Notes under the pieces: generated by a model
The model's database searches: none
What the model saw: the letters and a program-made list of their open reading frames with translations, nothing else
Told to the model about the DNA's origin: nothing
Shown: positions 33,297 through 46,103 of the stretch, in pieces
Layout: each line of letters begins with the position of its first letter
Numbering within the stretch: the first letter of the stretch is position 1
NCBI GenBank assembly: GCA_002011215.1
Contig: MTML01000022.1
Span: 16,467 to 80,466 of the forward strand
Length of the DNA stretch: 64,000 nucleotides
Direction of reading: 5' to 3'
From: Archaeoglobus sp. JdFR-24
GTDB taxonomy: Archaea > Halobacteriota > Archaeoglobi > Archaeoglobales > Archaeoglobaceae
Translations under genes and position numbers: made by a program

Positions 33297-35483
33297 TCAG
33301 GCTAAAAAGTCTTCAGGCTTGGGTATCTCAAGCTTTAGACCTTTTCTCTTCCTGACCTCCATTACAAAGGACTCAAGCATTCCGGCAGGAACGAGCTCAA
33401 ATCCTGCAAACTCAGTACTCCAGATTGCTTTTCCTGCGGTGGCTGAACGTATATCTCCGGCAAATCCGAACATCTCTTTAACAGGTGCTTTTGCAATTAC
33501 AGTCACCATATCTCCTTCAGTCTTCATTTCAATAATCTGACCTCTTCTTCCCTGAATCTCTCTTGAGACATTTCCAAGCATATCCTGAGGTACAGATATG
33601 AAAACCTTCTGATAGGGTTCAAGTAGTGTTGGATTTGCCTGCAACATTGCTGCGAATATCGCAGATCTCACTGCCGGAATAACCTGTGCTGGCCCCCTAT
33701 GAACCGCATCCTCGTGAAGCTTGCAGTCCACCAGTTTCACTTTAAGCCCCATAACAGGTTCCCTTGAAAGCGGACCTGCTCTCATTGCCTCCCTGAAACC
33801 TTCCAGAATCAGCTCCATTGTTTCATTCAGATACTGAATACCCTTTGTGACATCCGTAAATATGTTGCCTTCATAGTATTCCTGAATTCCCGCAGCTTCC
33901 TCTTTGGTGAGTCCTGCACTCTCCAGAATTCTTCTACGTTCTTTTTTGTCCATTTTCATGTCAACTTCGCCCTCTTTGAATAACCTTACAACTTCCGGAG
34001 GCAGAGGCTCTGTAACGATGTAGAATCTGTTGTGTTTGTTTGGGCTCTTTCCTTCTACAGTTGGAGAAACTGCAGTGATCGTTTCCCTGAATACCACTAT
34101 GGGTGGAGAAGTTATGACATCAAGATTTCTCTCTCTTTTTATCTTTTCGACTTTCACTTCTAAATGGAGTTCTCCCATTCCGCTCAGCAGATGCTCTCCT
34201 GTTTCCTCATTTAAAGTTACCTGAAGTGTTGGATCTTCTTTGGCAAGTGATCTGAGGACTTCGATTAATTTTGGTAGATCTCTGGGGTTCTTTGCTTCAA
34301 TAGCCATGGTAACTACCGGTTCGCTTACATGTTTTATCGCCTCAAATGGTACAAAGCTTTCAAGGTCAGTGCAGGTTGATCCCGCTATAGCATCTTTCAA
34401 TCCAACGATGGCAACTATGTTGCCTGCTGGAATTTCAGGAACGTCCACTCTCCTGGGCCCCATGAATAGTCCAACATTCTGTATTCTGTTCTTCGCCTTT
34501 CTGTCAACAATGTATAATTCCATACCACCTTTAATTGTCCCACTAAACAGCCTGCCGACCGCAATTTCTCCAGCATGCGGATCTGCAACTATCTTGGTAA
34601 TCATCAATGCTACAGATCCTTTTGGATCACATTCAATCATAGCTTTTCCTTCAGGACTGTTTGGATCTCCTTTCCAGATTACTTTAATTCTCTCTTTTTG
34701 AGCTTCAATGGGGCTTGGAAGGTGTTTAATTACCATATCAAGAACAACCCGATGGAGGGGAGACTTCTTAGAGAGCTCTTTTACATTATCCTCCCTGATG
34801 TAATCCGTTACTTCTTTGAAACCAACACCAGTATCTTTCATCGATGGCACACTTACTGCCCACTTGTAAAGTGCCGAACCGAAAGCAACGCTTCCCGCCG
34901 CAACGTCCAGCTTCCACTCTGAATATTTTTCAGGTCTCATTGCCTTTATCAGCTTGTTTACTTCATTTATGACCTTTATAAGCCTATTTTGCATCTCTTC
35001 AGGACCGAGTTCAAGTTCCCTTATAAGCCTGTCCACTTTATTCACGAAAAGGATTGGTTTTACATTTTCCCTTAACGCTTGTCTTAGAACCGTTTCTGTC
35101 TGAGGCATTACTCCTTCTACAGCATCGATGACGACAATAGCTCCATCAACAGCCCTCATTGCTCTTGTTACATCTCCACCAAAGTCAACGTGGCCAGGAG
35201 TGTCAATAAGATTGATCAGATATTCCTCACCCTTAAATTCGTGAACCATTGAAACATTGGCTGCGTTGATGGTTATGCCTCTTTCCTGTTCCTGAGAATC
35301 GAAGTCAAGATAGAGTTGTCTTCCAGCCAGCTCCTCGCTAATCATTCCTGCCCCCGCAAGCAGATTGTCACTGAGTGTTGTTTTTCCGTGGTCTATGTGT
35401 GCAACTATACCCATGTTCCTGATTTTATCAGGTTTGTGCATCAATTCTATAATCTTATCAACCCTTTTTTTTGCTCTTGTCAT
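33297..35483 (-). CDS. fusA: Translation elongation factor EF-2
   Basis: 728 residues. GTPase motifs are [42 protein letters not shown] and NKVDRLIRE. Domain IV contains [16 protein letters not shown], with the histidine that becomes diphthamide, and the C-terminus matches archaeal EF-2. It drives translocation on the ribosome. It follows rps7 by 42 bases. Confidence 0.97.
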   Translation of the reverse strand: MTRAKKRVDKIIELMHKPDKIRNMGIVAHIDHGKTTLSDNLLAGAGMISEELAGRQLYLDFDSQEQERGITINAANVSMVHEFKGEEYLINLIDTPGHVDFGGDVTRAMRAVDGAIVVIDAVEGVMPQTETVLRQALRENVKPILFVNKVDRLIRELELGPEEMQNRLIKVINEVNKLIKAMRPEKYSEWKLDVAAGSVAFGSALYKWAVSVPSMKDTGVGFKEVTDYIREDNVKELSKKSPLHRVVLDMVIKHLPSPIEAQKERIKVIWKGDPNSPEGKAMIECDPKGSVALMITKIVADPHAGEIAVGRLFSGTIKGGMELYIVDRKAKNRIQNVGLFMGPRRVDVPEIPAGNIVAIVGLKDAIAGSTCTDLESFVPFEAIKHVSEPVVTMAIEAKNPRDLPKLIEVLRSLAKEDPTLQVTLNEETGEHLLSGMGELHLEVKVEKIKRERNLDVITSPPIVVFRETITAVSPTVEGKSPNKHNRFYIVTEPLPPEVVRLFKEGEVDMKMDKKERRRILESAGLTKEEAAGIQEYYEGNIFTDVTKGIQYLNETMELILEGFREAMRAGPLSREPVMGLKVKLVDCKLHEDAVHRGPAQVIPAVRSAIFAAMLQANPTLLEPYQKVFISVPQDMLGNVSREIQGRRGQIIEMKTEGDMVTVIAKAPVKEMFGFAGDIRSATAGKAIWSTEFAGFELVPAGMLESFVMEVRKRKGLKLEIPKPEDFLA

Positions 35484-35525
35484 AAAATACCACCTTGTAT
35501 CAGCTGATTTTAGTGCAATTTAACG

Positions 35526-36110
35526 TTATCTTGCACTCTTCGCAACTCTCTCAATCTCTTCCTTCTTCGCCACAGCAAAGCTCTTGCTATCATTATTTGC
35601 TGCAGCAATAATTTCATCAGCAAGGCAGGCCTCTATACTTTTTTTGGATTTGAAGCTTGCCCTTCTTGCCCCTTCAGCAATATTTCTCAAAGCGATGTCA
35701 AGCCTTCTGAGACTTGAAGAGTCAACAGATTTCGGAACAGCTATACCACCGTATTTCAATCTCACAATCTCCTCCCTCGGTCCGGCATTTATAAGAGCAT
35801 CAACCAGAACCTGAAGAGGATTTTTCTTAGTTTTCTTCTCAATTATCTCAAAAGCACCTTTAACAATATTATAAGCAAGAATCTTCTTTCCCGTATTCTT
35901 TTCCTTTCTCATAACTTTATTTATGAGTCTCTCAACAATGAAGACCTTCCTTTTCCCAAATGGTACCTTTGCATGCCTTCCATGCGTGTGAAGAACGTAA
36001 AGTGGTTTGAGTGAGATGTAGTTTTCCAGTGCAGGATCCTTTACCTCAACCTCATTCGGGTTATACTTGCCGAACACAAGCATTTCTTCATCTGATAGTC
36101 CATACGCCAC
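35526..36110 (-). CDS. rps7: 30S ribosomal protein S7
   Basis: 194 residues, the archaeal/eukaryotic S7/S5e length. The core [20 protein letters not shown] is followed by [34 protein letters not shown] and the final IERVAKSAR tail. It nucleates assembly of the small-subunit head by binding 16S rRNA. It is 12 bases downstream of rps12, the classical str order. Confidence 0.95.
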   Translation of the reverse strand: MAYGLSDEEMLVFGKYNPNEVEVKDPALENYISLKPLYVLHTHGRHAKVPFGKRKVFIVERLINKVMRKEKNTGKKILAYNIVKGAFEIIEKKTKKNPLQVLVDALINAGPREEIVRLKYGGIAVPKSVDSSSLRRLDIALRNIAEGARRASFKSKKSIEACLADEIIAAANNDSKSFAVAKKEEIERVAKSAR

Positions 36111-36122
36111 GATTCCACCCCT

Positions 36123-36551
36123 TTACCTCAATGGTTTTTCCTTTCTTCCTTTCCAGAGCTCCTTGAGCGATACATTGTTCACCTTGACTACCTTGTATCT
36201 AATCCCCGGAATGTCTCCCATACTTCTGCCCATTCTTCCACCAATTTTCTCCACTACTACTTCATCATGCTCATCAATGAAATTAATCGAACCATCTCCT
36301 GGTGTGAAAGCAGAAATTTGCTTTCCGTTTTTGATGAGTTGAACTCTCACTGCCTTTCTGATACCTGAGTTCGGCTGCCTTGCTTCAACTCCGAGCTTCT
36401 CAAGAACGATTCCTCTGGCCATAGGTGCTCCTTCGAGGGGGTCAGATTTAACATTCAACCTGAGAACCCTCCTTACGTACGATTTATCGCTCCACCTGAA
36501 CTTTTTCTTCTGTTCAATCAATTTTCTTCCCGCAAACAATCCTCTACCCAT
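36123..36551 (-). CDS. rps12: 30S ribosomal protein S12
   Basis: 142 residues. Landmarks are [31 protein letters not shown] and the decoding loop [19 protein letters not shown], then [14 protein letters not shown]. It lines the decoding centre and monitors codon-anticodon pairing. ATG 36551 was chosen because AAGGTGAT lies just upstream; two further ATG/ATT codons to 36560 fall inside or next to that site. Confidence 0.95.
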   Translation of the reverse strand: MGRGLFAGRKLIEQKKKFRWSDKSYVRRVLRLNVKSDPLEGAPMARGIVLEKLGVEARQPNSGIRKAVRVQLIKNGKQISAFTPGDGSINFIDEHDEVVVEKIGGRMGRSMGDIPGIRYKVVKVNNVSLKELWKGRKEKPLR

Positions 36552-36611
36552 AATCATCACCTTAATCCACTTTGCTTCCGACCTCTTCAGCTTTCCAGAC
36601 TTTCCAATTAT

Positions 36612-37031
36612 TCATTTTACTATTATTCCCTCAATATCGTGATGCCTTTTTGCAAGCTCTTTGGCTTTATTTATATTTTTTCCACCCTTGCCAATCACCA
36701 GACCCTTCATTTGAGGGTTCACAGTGATTACAGCATATTTCTTATCTCCTTTATCAAGCAGCTTTACAGTTATATTAATGGGTTTAAAAATGTTTACTAT
36801 AAACTCAACAGGATCATCCGAGTACTCAACCACCTCGATTTTTTTACCTATCAATTCCTTTGCTCTCTCAATATTAATCCCACCTTTTCCAATGGCTGTA
36901 CCCATGTCACCTTTTTTTACGACAAAGACAACTTTATCATCTTGAACAACACAGTCCTTGACGCTTGCACCAGTAATGCTTTCAAAAAGAGTTAAAAATC
37001 TGATACTTTCCGCTGAAAGTCTAACTCCCAT
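36612..37031 (-). CDS. nusA: NusA-like KH-domain transcription factor
   Basis: 139 residues made of two KH RNA-binding domains, each with a glycine loop: GTAIGKGGINIERAK (about 54) and GLVIGKGGKNINKAK (about 117). Unlike bacterial NusA it lacks the N-terminal polymerase-binding and S1 domains, which is normal for Archaea. Its place between L30e and S12 in the RNA polymerase operon is conserved across Euryarchaeota and suggests a role in elongation or termination. Confidence 0.92.
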   Translation of the reverse strand: MGVRLSAESIRFLTLFESITGASVKDCVVQDDKVVFVVKKGDMGTAIGKGGINIERAKELIGKKIEVVEYSDDPVEFIVNIFKPINITVKLLDKGDKKYAVITVNPQMKGLVIGKGGKNINKAKELAKRHHDIEGIIVK

Positions 37032-37073
37032 TGTACCATCCTCTGATTAAATCTCAATCTGATTAACTGCATT

Positions 37074-38509
<1,436 letters not shown>

Positions 38510-41167
38510 TCAGGATTTCTTCCCTTCTTCAGCCTTAACAGCCTTTGATTCAACAACATCCTCACCAAGAATCTCCCTCATAATTCTTTTGACATCCACA
38601 GCCTTACCTCTGAAGCTTTTCATCGGATCGACACCATCTTCACCATATCTGAACTGAACTACCATGCTCGAAGTCTGTTCCTTAACAGTACCATCATACT
38701 CAACCTTCAGATCCTGAAGCGCATTAATAAGTCTCCTCTGGAGATAACCTGACTGAGAAGTCCTGACTGCAGTGTCAACAAGGCCTTCCCTACCTCCTAT
38801 AGCGTGGAAGAAGAATTCTACCGGGTTTAATCCTTCTTTGTAGCTGCTTCTCACAAAGCCTCTTGCCCTTGAACCCAGCTCTCCAGGCTTGAAATGAGAT
38901 AGAGTTCTATTTGTGTAAGTGTAACCTCTTTTGATTCTCTCTCCTCTGACCGACTGCTGTCCAATGCATGCTGCCATCTGGGTCAGGTTCAGCATAGAAC
39001 CCCTTGCACCACTCACAGCCATTATCACGGCAGAGTTCTCCATACCAAGATACCTTCCAGCAATTTTACCAGCTCTGTCTCTTGCTCTACCAAGCTCCTG
39101 CATAATTTTCATTTCCAAGGTTTCTTTAATGCTCCTTCCTGGCATGGGTTCGAGATTTCCTTCCCTGTACTGATTGATCAGCTCATCCACCTTCCTTTCA
39201 GCCTCATTTAAAACATCACGAATCTGCTGAATCGCCTCTTCAGGAATCTCCTCATCACTTATACCAAAGGAGAAACCAGCATTCATTATTGCCCTTATGG
39301 AAAGCTGTGTCATGTTGTCGATAAACCTCTTTGTTTCTTCTGGGCCATATTTCCTCATAATTTCATCGATGATTATGCCCTTGAAAGCTCCAACAGATTT
39401 TTCATCAATTGTCCCTGTTTTCAACTCACCATTTTTAATTACAACATAAGCGTCGTGTTCACATTTCTCCTCTTCGCAACTCTCACATCCCTGACAGATT
39501 TCAGCCTTGAACTCCAGCGAGATGTTTGGTAAGATCATGCTGAAAACCTGTTTTCCTGTCCAGAGCTGCTCTTCTTTATATTTTGGTTCAGGTATCTCTT
39601 CAATTTCAAGTGCTCTGATCAGGTAAACTACCTCTTCCTTCGTGAACCTCTTTTCACCTCTTGTGAGAAGATAGAGTCCACTTATATGATCGTGGATACC
39701 TCCAATAATTGGACCACCAAATCTAGGAGAAAGTATGTGTTCCTGAACACCCATTAGAATCTTGGCTTCTGCCTGAGCTTCGAGGCTCTGTGGAACGTGC
39801 AGGTTCATCTCATCTCCATCAAAATCAGCGTTATAGGGTGGACAAACTGCAGGATTTAACCTGAATGTTTTATATGGCAGCACTCTGACGTAATGAGCCA
39901 TAATGCTCATTCTATGAAGGGAGGGCTGCCTGTTAAAAAGAACAATATCACCATCCTTCAGCTGTCTTTCTACAATCCATCCCGGTTCAAGTTTTTCAGC
40001 TATTTCTTCAACATTCACATCCAGCAATCTGATTCTCCTGCCATCACTTCTGATAACATAATTTGCTTTGGGGTGCTCCTTCCTTAGAATATATTCTCTT
40101 GCTTCTTCAATGTTGCTGGAAGTCACAAACAACGGGACTGTGAGCTCCTGTGCGATTGTCAAAGGTACGCCAACCTCATTAATACTGAGATTTGGATCTG
40201 GACTGATGACTGTTCTTGCTGAGAAGTTAACCCTCTTTCCTGAAAGACTCCCTCTGAATCTGCCCTCTTTTCCTTTAAGTCTCTGAGCAATTGTTTTGAG
40301 TGGTCTGCCACTTCTATGCCTTGCTGGTGGAATGCCGCTCACTTCATTGTCGAGATAGGTTGTGACATGATACTGAAGGAGTTCCCAGAGATCCTCAAGG
40401 ATTAATTGGGGTGCTCCTGCTTCCTTGTTTTCCATAAATCTCTGATTAATCCTTATTATATCAACAAGCTTGTGAGTGAGATCATCCTCACTCCTCTGAC
40501 CTGTTTCAAGAATAATTGATGGTCGAACAGTTACTGGTGGAACAGGGAGAACTGTAAGCACCATCCACTCAGGTCTTACAGCTTTTGGATCTAAACCAAA
40601 GGCCAGTATATCATCAGTGGGAACTTTTTCCAGCCTCTCTCTGACATCTTTGGGTGTTAACCTGTGTTCTCTCTCATAGATAAACGTCGGTTTCTCGAAT
40701 TTGATATCAAACTGGTCTGCATCACAGTGGGGACATTTTTTGACGGGCTTGGTTATTCTGAAGACTTCTTTTACTACATCCTCAAAATCCTGACCGAGTT
40801 CCTTTCTTCTTTCAATTTCTGCAATGAACTTCTCTTTTTTCTCATCTCTGAGCAGAATTCTGCCACATTCTCTGCAGGTAGAACTCAAAATTTTGGAGAT
40901 CAGCTTGGCGTATCCAACATGTATGACTGGAGCAGCCAGCTCTATATGTCCAAAATGACCTGGACATTCACCCGCTTTCCCACCACATGTCTTGCATTTG
41001 AGACCAGGATCGATTACACCAAGCTTTGGATCCATTAAACCTGCTTCAATTGGGAAACCATCGTCGTCATAGGTTTCAGGAGTGATTATCTTTGTTACAC
41101 TCATCCTCCTTATTTCCTGAGGACTTAAAACTTCGAATCTTATTGAATGAATTCTTTTGGGTATCAT
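38510..41167 (-). CDS. rpoA1: DNA-directed RNA polymerase subunit A'
   Basis: 885 residues. The N-terminal zinc site reads CKTCGGKAGECPGHFGHIEL, a second zinc-type site is CQGCESCEEEKCEHD, and the catalytic magnesium loop is NADFDGDEMNLHVP. The clamp, rudder and funnel regions follow. There is no intein. The operon order B'', B', A', A'' is the euryarchaeal standard. Confidence 0.97.
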   Translation of the reverse strand: MIPKRIHSIRFEVLSPQEIRRMSVTKIITPETYDDDGFPIEAGLMDPKLGVIDPGLKCKTCGGKAGECPGHFGHIELAAPVIHVGYAKLISKILSSTCRECGRILLRDEKKEKFIAEIERRKELGQDFEDVVKEVFRITKPVKKCPHCDADQFDIKFEKPTFIYEREHRLTPKDVRERLEKVPTDDILAFGLDPKAVRPEWMVLTVLPVPPVTVRPSIILETGQRSEDDLTHKLVDIIRINQRFMENKEAGAPQLILEDLWELLQYHVTTYLDNEVSGIPPARHRSGRPLKTIAQRLKGKEGRFRGSLSGKRVNFSARTVISPDPNLSINEVGVPLTIAQELTVPLFVTSSNIEEAREYILRKEHPKANYVIRSDGRRIRLLDVNVEEIAEKLEPGWIVERQLKDGDIVLFNRQPSLHRMSIMAHYVRVLPYKTFRLNPAVCPPYNADFDGDEMNLHVPQSLEAQAEAKILMGVQEHILSPRFGGPIIGGIHDHISGLYLLTRGEKRFTKEEVVYLIRALEIEEIPEPKYKEEQLWTGKQVFSMILPNISLEFKAEICQGCESCEEEKCEHDAYVVIKNGELKTGTIDEKSVGAFKGIIIDEIMRKYGPEETKRFIDNMTQLSIRAIMNAGFSFGISDEEIPEEAIQQIRDVLNEAERKVDELINQYREGNLEPMPGRSIKETLEMKIMQELGRARDRAGKIAGRYLGMENSAVIMAVSGARGSMLNLTQMAACIGQQSVRGERIKRGYTYTNRTLSHFKPGELGSRARGFVRSSYKEGLNPVEFFFHAIGGREGLVDTAVRTSQSGYLQRRLINALQDLKVEYDGTVKEQTSSMVVQFRYGEDGVDPMKSFRGKAVDVKRIMREILGEDVVESKAVKAEEGKKS

Positions 41168-41255
41168 ACCAACACCTCATTATTAATTCTTTTTTCAACT
41201 TTCAACCGGATAAACTGATTGATCATACTTTTCGGTTGAATATTCATGAATCCGA

Positions 41256-43067
41256 TCAAGCTTTATCACCAAGAACGAGTCTTGGAGCCACCATCATTGA
41301 CTTCAGCTCATCGAGGAGTAGTTTGAAGGCATAACTCATTTCCACCTTATGGATGTTGCTGTCATCATCACATATGTAGCAGTAGGCAGTGTTCTTTCTA
41401 TAATCAAAAGTTGCTACATGACCGCATGTTCCACAGACATAGACTTCTACTTTGTCGGATTCCTCCAGAAGTCTATCCTTAAGGAGTAAAGCAGCACCAT
41501 GTCCTATGAGAACGTCCCTCTCCATTTCTCCAAATCTGAGACCACCCTTTCTTGCTCTACCCTCCGTAGGCTGTCTCGTGAGAACTTGAACTGGTCCTCT
41601 ACTCCTTGCATGAATCTTGCTCGAAGCCATATGATAGAGCTTCTGATAATATATAACCCCAACGAATATGTCTGCAACAAACTTCTTTCCAGTGATACCA
41701 TCATACATTACTTCTTTACAGGTGTGGCTAAATCCGTACTTCTTAAGGGCGCTTCTCAAATCATCTTCTTTTTCACCGTAGAAGATGGTTGCGTCTATTC
41801 TTCTTCCTTCAAGAGAACCGACCTTTCCGCCAATCATCTCCAGAACATGCCCAACAGTCATTCTTGAAGGGATTGCGTGCGGATTGATTACAATATCCGG
41901 AACGACTCCACTCTCCGAGAACGGCATATCTTCCTCTGGTACAATCAGACCTATAACACCTTTCTGACCATGTCTTGAAGCGAATTTATCTCCAAGCTCT
42001 GGAATTCTCAGGTCCCTAACCCTCACCTTCGCAAGCTTTGACCCTCCTTCAGACTGTGCAAGAAAAACACAATCAACTATGCCTTTTTCATTTGATCTCA
42101 TCGTAATTGATGTTTCACGCCTCTTTTGAGGAGATATCCCGAGTTCAGTTGGCTCTTCAAGGAATCTTGGAGGAGATGTTTTTCCGATGAGTACATCATC
42201 TGGACCAACTTCCGTTTCAGGGAGCACAAGACCATCTTCATCAAGGTGAGCATAAGCCTCAGCACCCCTGAAACCTGAAATGTCCGCTCCGGGTATCTCA
42301 AATTTATCCTCCTGACCACCGGGGTATCTCATCTCTTCAGTTTCATATGTTCTGAAGAAGTGGCTCCTTCCAAGCCCTCTTTCAATACTTGCTTTGTTAA
42401 ATATAAGCGCATCCTCAATATTGTAGCCCTCATAGCTTATTACAGCAACAACAAAATTCTGCCCTGCCGGTCGTTCATCAAATTTAATTTCCACCTGTGT
42501 GTCTGAGGTAACTATTGGAATCTGAGGATAATGGAGAAGATGTCCTCTTGTGTCAGCTCGCCATGGAAGGTTTGAAAATGGCAAACCAAGGCTCTGTTTG
42601 ATCATCGCTGCCCCCATGGTGTTTCTTGGAGAGGCGTTGTGTTCAGGATAGGGAACCGAACCTGTGCAGATCCCAACGATAAGCGATGGATCGAGTTCAA
42701 GATGTGTGTGCTCGGGTGTGAGATCTTTCTCATCAACAGCAACATAGGCGTTCTCTTCCTCTTCTGAATCCAGAAATTCTATAAGTCCCTGCTTCACCAG
42801 ATCCTCAAACTTCAGCTCGCCCTCTCTTATCGCTTCAACATGGGCTTCAGTCACCACCGGTTTTCCATTTTTCACCACGATCAGTGGTCTTCTCGCCCTA
42901 CCCGCATCTGTATTTATCCTGACCTCGTTCGAATCAGGATAGTACACAACATTAATCTGATTCGAAATTTTACCGATTCTTCTTAGCTTCCTTATCTGGT
43001 TTGCAAGCCTTTCTCCATTATCGTGAAATCCAATGAGCGCACCATTAACATATACTCGAGATTTCAT
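41256..43067 (-). CDS. rpoB1: DNA-directed RNA polymerase subunit B'
   Basis: 603 residues forming the C-terminal half of the second-largest subunit. Motifs are [49 protein letters not shown], and a C-terminal zinc site ([15 protein letters not shown] followed by CYICDDD). Splitting of RpoB into B'' and B' occurs in methanogens, halophiles and Archaeoglobales, which is a useful lineage marker here. It starts 10 bases after rpoB''. Confidence 0.96.
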   Translation of the reverse strand: MKSRVYVNGALIGFHDNGERLANQIRKLRRIGKISNQINVVYYPDSNEVRINTDAGRARRPLIVVKNGKPVVTEAHVEAIREGELKFEDLVKQGLIEFLDSEEEENAYVAVDEKDLTPEHTHLELDPSLIVGICTGSVPYPEHNASPRNTMGAAMIKQSLGLPFSNLPWRADTRGHLLHYPQIPIVTSDTQVEIKFDERPAGQNFVVAVISYEGYNIEDALIFNKASIERGLGRSHFFRTYETEEMRYPGGQEDKFEIPGADISGFRGAEAYAHLDEDGLVLPETEVGPDDVLIGKTSPPRFLEEPTELGISPQKRRETSITMRSNEKGIVDCVFLAQSEGGSKLAKVRVRDLRIPELGDKFASRHGQKGVIGLIVPEEDMPFSESGVVPDIVINPHAIPSRMTVGHVLEMIGGKVGSLEGRRIDATIFYGEKEDDLRSALKKYGFSHTCKEVMYDGITGKKFVADIFVGVIYYQKLYHMASSKIHARSRGPVQVLTRQPTEGRARKGGLRFGEMERDVLIGHGAALLLKDRLLEESDKVEVYVCGTCGHVATFDYRKNTAYCYICDDDSNIHKVEMSYAFKLLLDELKSMMVAPRLVLGDKA

Positions 43068-43077
43068 TTAACCACCC

Positions 43078-44556
43078 TCATAACCTACTTTTAATGGGTT
43101 CAACACCAAGCTCAAACAGAGCATTTATTACTTCCCTTTCATCAGCCCCCACACTGACTTCAGCATACTGGGCAAAGTTTTTCACAAGACCACAGTTTGG
43201 CCCTTCGGGTGTTTCACTAGGACAGATCCTTCCCCACTGAGTTGGGTGGAGATCTCTTGCTTCGAAATGAGGCTGAGAGCGGGAAAGTGGTGAAATAACT
43301 CTCCTGAGATGAGAAATAACCGAAATATAATTGTGTCTGTCTATAAGCTGAGAAACTCCAGTCCTTCCACCAACCCAGTTTCCAGTTGCCATCGGGTGCA
43401 TTATCCTGTCAGTAAGAACATCACTTCTGACTGCTGTGTTCATTTTCAAAGGCCTTCCCCTCACCTTTGCCCTTTCTAACTGATACTTTACATCCTTTAT
43501 TAACCTGAGAAAAGCAACTCTAAATATTTCTTCCATTAGGTCTCCTGCGAGCTTCAACCTTTTGTTTGCGTAATGATCTTTATCGTCCTCCATCCGCATT
43601 CCAAGTGTCAGTTCAAGTACAGCCTCTGCCATTCTTGCAAGGAAGAATGCCTTGGCTCTGCGACTTTCCGGTTCTGTTCCCAGATGAGGGAGAAAATACT
43701 GATCGATAACCTGATTTGCCCTGTTAAGCCGATATTCTCTGCTCTGTCCTGGAGCAACTCTTCTTCCAATGAGCTCTATCGCCTCATCCTTTGTGTCAAC
43801 TTCAGCAACCTCAACATTCTCAAGCATGAACTTCATTATTTCTGGGTTTTCACTAACCATCGTCACTATTTCCTGATCTGTTTCAACTCCCAAGGCTTTA
43901 ATCAGAGTGACAAATTGTATGTTCTTTGGAATTTGCGGGAAAGAGACTTCAAGAATGTTACTTTTCCCTCTTTCAACTACTACAAGAGCTCTATATCCTG
44001 ATCTTTGACTGAAGACTTTGGCAATTTCAATCGTCTCTCCATACCTTTCCTCTTTTTCCAGAAGGATTTTATTTGGAGCAAGATCTTCAAGTGTCATCAG
44101 CGCTCTCTCACTCCCATTTATTATGAAATAGCCACCAGGATCCAGAGGATCTTCTCCCTTCTCAGCCACATCATCAACATCCAGAAGGTTGCATTTCTTC
44201 GATTTTACCATTATAGGCAGCATCCCAATTTCTACAATTTCTTCTTCGAGCTCTCTCCCTTCATCAATAACCTGCGCATGAAGTCTTATTCTTGCAGCAT
44301 ACGTCAGGTTTCTCAATCTTGCAGTAGCAGGATAAAGTGGTACAATTGAACCATCTGCTTCCTTAATAATCGGTTTTTCTACATTGATTTTCCCCAGCAA
44401 CACATATGTGCCAGGAATGTCAAGTTCTATCCTTTTCTGTTCATCTATAACTCTTTGCAAACCTTCATCTACAAATCGATTAAACGAGTCGATCTGGTGT
44501 TTTACAAGTCTTTCATGAGTAAAATAAGCCCTTGCCAGAACCCTCCTATCAATCAT
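43078..44556 (-). CDS. rpoB2: DNA-directed RNA polymerase subunit B''
   Basis: 492 residues, the N-terminal half of the second-largest subunit (protrusion, lobe and fork). Motifs include DPGGYFIINGSERALMTLED, RMEDDKDHYANKRLKLAGDL and GRICPSETPEGPNCGLVKN at the very end. The start is set by GAGGGGTGA 11 bases upstream of ATG 44556. A 154-base spacer separates it from rpoH, with no recognisable gene in it. Confidence 0.96.
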   Translation of the reverse strand: MIDRRVLARAYFTHERLVKHQIDSFNRFVDEGLQRVIDEQKRIELDIPGTYVLLGKINVEKPIIKEADGSIVPLYPATARLRNLTYAARIRLHAQVIDEGRELEEEIVEIGMLPIMVKSKKCNLLDVDDVAEKGEDPLDPGGYFIINGSERALMTLEDLAPNKILLEKEERYGETIEIAKVFSQRSGYRALVVVERGKSNILEVSFPQIPKNIQFVTLIKALGVETDQEIVTMVSENPEIMKFMLENVEVAEVDTKDEAIELIGRRVAPGQSREYRLNRANQVIDQYFLPHLGTEPESRRAKAFFLARMAEAVLELTLGMRMEDDKDHYANKRLKLAGDLMEEIFRVAFLRLIKDVKYQLERAKVRGRPLKMNTAVRSDVLTDRIMHPMATGNWVGGRTGVSQLIDRHNYISVISHLRRVISPLSRSQPHFEARDLHPTQWGRICPSETPEGPNCGLVKNFAQYAEVSVGADEREVINALFELGVEPIKSRL

Positions 44557-44710
44557 CCTTTATTCACCCCTCAATTAATATCATTTCCATAACTACTCAC
44601 ACCACAAATCGAAACCGTGGCCAAAACAAACACGTCCTGAGATAAAACACACTAAGTCCACAAAATTATCACTCAAACCCATCACTCCAAATTCCAATCC
44701 TCATACCTTT

Positions 44711-44944
44711 TCAAACAACCAGCCGGTAAGCTAATGATTTACCCGAAGTGCGACTTTCTCTTATTATTTTGACAATATCTCCAACTTTCGCCCCAATCTC
44801 CTTGGCGATTGGGTCATCAGCTTTAATCTTTGGTAATTGCTCTCTATTTATATTAAGTGCTTTCAGAAGCTCCTCCGCCTCCTCCTCAGTCATTATTTCA
44901 TGCTTTGGAACCAGTATATGATCCTGTAATTTGAACTTGGTCAT
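44711..44944 (-). CDS. rpoH: DNA-directed RNA polymerase subunit H
   Basis: 77 residues, corresponding to the C-terminal domain of eukaryotic Rpb5: DHILVPKHEIMTEEEAEELL, LPKIKADDPIAKEIGAKVGD, and IIRESRTSGKSLAYRLVV. It binds the large subunits near downstream DNA. Its ATG is only 28 bases after the 3' end of tRNA-Lys on the same strand, and I see no TATA element in that gap. Transcription probably starts upstream of the tRNA. Confidence 0.95.
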   Translation of the reverse strand: MTKFKLQDHILVPKHEIMTEEEAEELLKALNINREQLPKIKADDPIAKEIGAKVGDIVKIIRESRTSGKSLAYRLVV

Positions 44945-44972
44945 TTTTCTTCACTCCATAAATTAATGGGAA

Positions 44973-45046
44973 CGGGCTCGACGGGATTTGAACCCGCGGC
45001 CAACGGGTTAAAAGCCCGTTGCTCTGCCTGGCTGAGCTACGAGCCC
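44973..45046 (-). tRNA. tRNA-Lys (anticodon UUU)
   Basis: On the leftward strand the cloverleaf is complete: acceptor GGGCTCG with CGAGCCC, D stem GCTC/GAGC, anticodon stem ACGGG/CCCGT with loop CTTTTAA (anticodon TTT), T stem GCGGG/CCCGT with loop TTCAAAT, discriminator G. CCA is not encoded and there is no intron. It lies directly in front of rpoH. Confidence 0.97.
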
Positions 45047-45072
45047 ACAGGTTTTATTCCCCGATAGCATCT

Positions 45073-45083
45073 GGATATAAATC
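45073..45083 (-). promoter_or_regulatory. TATA element upstream of tRNA-Lys and the RNA polymerase operon
   Basis: GATTTATATCC, read leftward, lies about 27-37 bases before the tRNA-Lys 5' end. It is the only good TATA element upstream of rpoH. Confidence 0.55.
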
Positions 45084-45198
45084 TTTTTCCGTAGTGCAGA
45101 ACATAACATGAGTCGACTTTTAAATTTTCTGTTGGTACTGTTAAAAGTCAATAAAATTAAAATGTTTTAAAGAAAGACTGATATCGGTATTTAAAAAG

Positions 45199-45861
45199 CT
45201 ATTCCCTGAAACCATAATCTCCAAAAAGTGGAACAAACCGGACAGCTCCCCAGACCTTCTTATTAACATTACCTTCTCTATCTTTTTCAACCACAATCAG
45301 CTGCTGGAAATAATCCCCTACTGGAATCACCATCTTTCCACCTGATTTAAGCTGATTAACAAGAGGTTCAGGAATATCTGGGGCTGAAGCTGTCACATAT
45401 ATTTTGTCATAAGGTGCTTCTTCTTCATATCCTCCACTTCCATCACCCACAACCACGACCACATTGTCATACCCAAGTGCGCTGAGGATATTTCTTGCGG
45501 TTTCAGCCAGCTCTTCTATCCTCTCAACAGATATGACTTTTCCTGATTTTCCAACAATCTCTGCCACAACCGCTGCATGATATCCTCTCCCAGTTCCAAT
45601 TTCCAGCACCTTTTCCCCTTCTTTAAGGTCTAAAAGTTCACACATTATAGCCACCATATGAGGTGCACTGATAGTTTGCTCTCTACCTATAGGTAAAGGA
45701 GAGTCGGTATATGCCTCCCCACGATAGTTGTAAGGAACGAACAGATGTCTGGGGACTTTCAACATGGCCCTGTAAACTTTCTCACTCAAATCTAACTCCG
45801 ACTTCAGCCTGTTTACCAGTCTCGATCTTCTGTCGGCATAATCATCAGGTCTCTCAGTCAT
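45199..45861 (-). CDS. pcm: Protein-L-isoaspartate O-methyltransferase
   Basis: 220 residues. The family opening [20 protein letters not shown] and [16 protein letters not shown] precede the SAM-binding motif [18 protein letters not shown] (about residue 81), then [15 protein letters not shown]. It repairs damaged aspartate residues by methylating isoaspartyl groups. This is a common enzyme in hyperthermophiles, where such damage is fast. It is leftward and separated from tRNA-Lys by about 150 bases. Confidence 0.95.
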   Translation of the reverse strand: MTERPDDYADRRSRLVNRLKSELDLSEKVYRAMLKVPRHLFVPYNYRGEAYTDSPLPIGREQTISAPHMVAIMCELLDLKEGEKVLEIGTGRGYHAAVVAEIVGKSGKVISVERIEELAETARNILSALGYDNVVVVVGDGSGGYEEEAPYDKIYVTASAPDIPEPLVNQLKSGGKMVIPVGDYFQQLIVVEKDREGNVNKKVWGAVRFVPLFGDYGFRE

Positions 45862-46103
45862 TCATTACTCATGCAACTTTAATTGATTTATTAATTTCTG
45901 TTATTAAGTTAAAGCCACATTAAGTTAAGTCGCTTGGATGCTACTAGAGTTGGTCAGTTTTGAATGAGGGAAAATATCTTCCTAGTATTTATGAAAAAGA
46001 TAAATATGTGATGTACTATTCAGGCTTCATCGGACTTAATCAAAGTCCAGTGCCTGGCCAAAGTAAAATTTATCATTTATTAGCAAACTTTCATTTTCTG
46101 TAG

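Noticed and set aside
34240..34701. 153-codon rightward open frame inside the EF-2 gene
   Set aside because: Antisense shadow of a highly conserved gene; no ribosome site and no recognisable domain.
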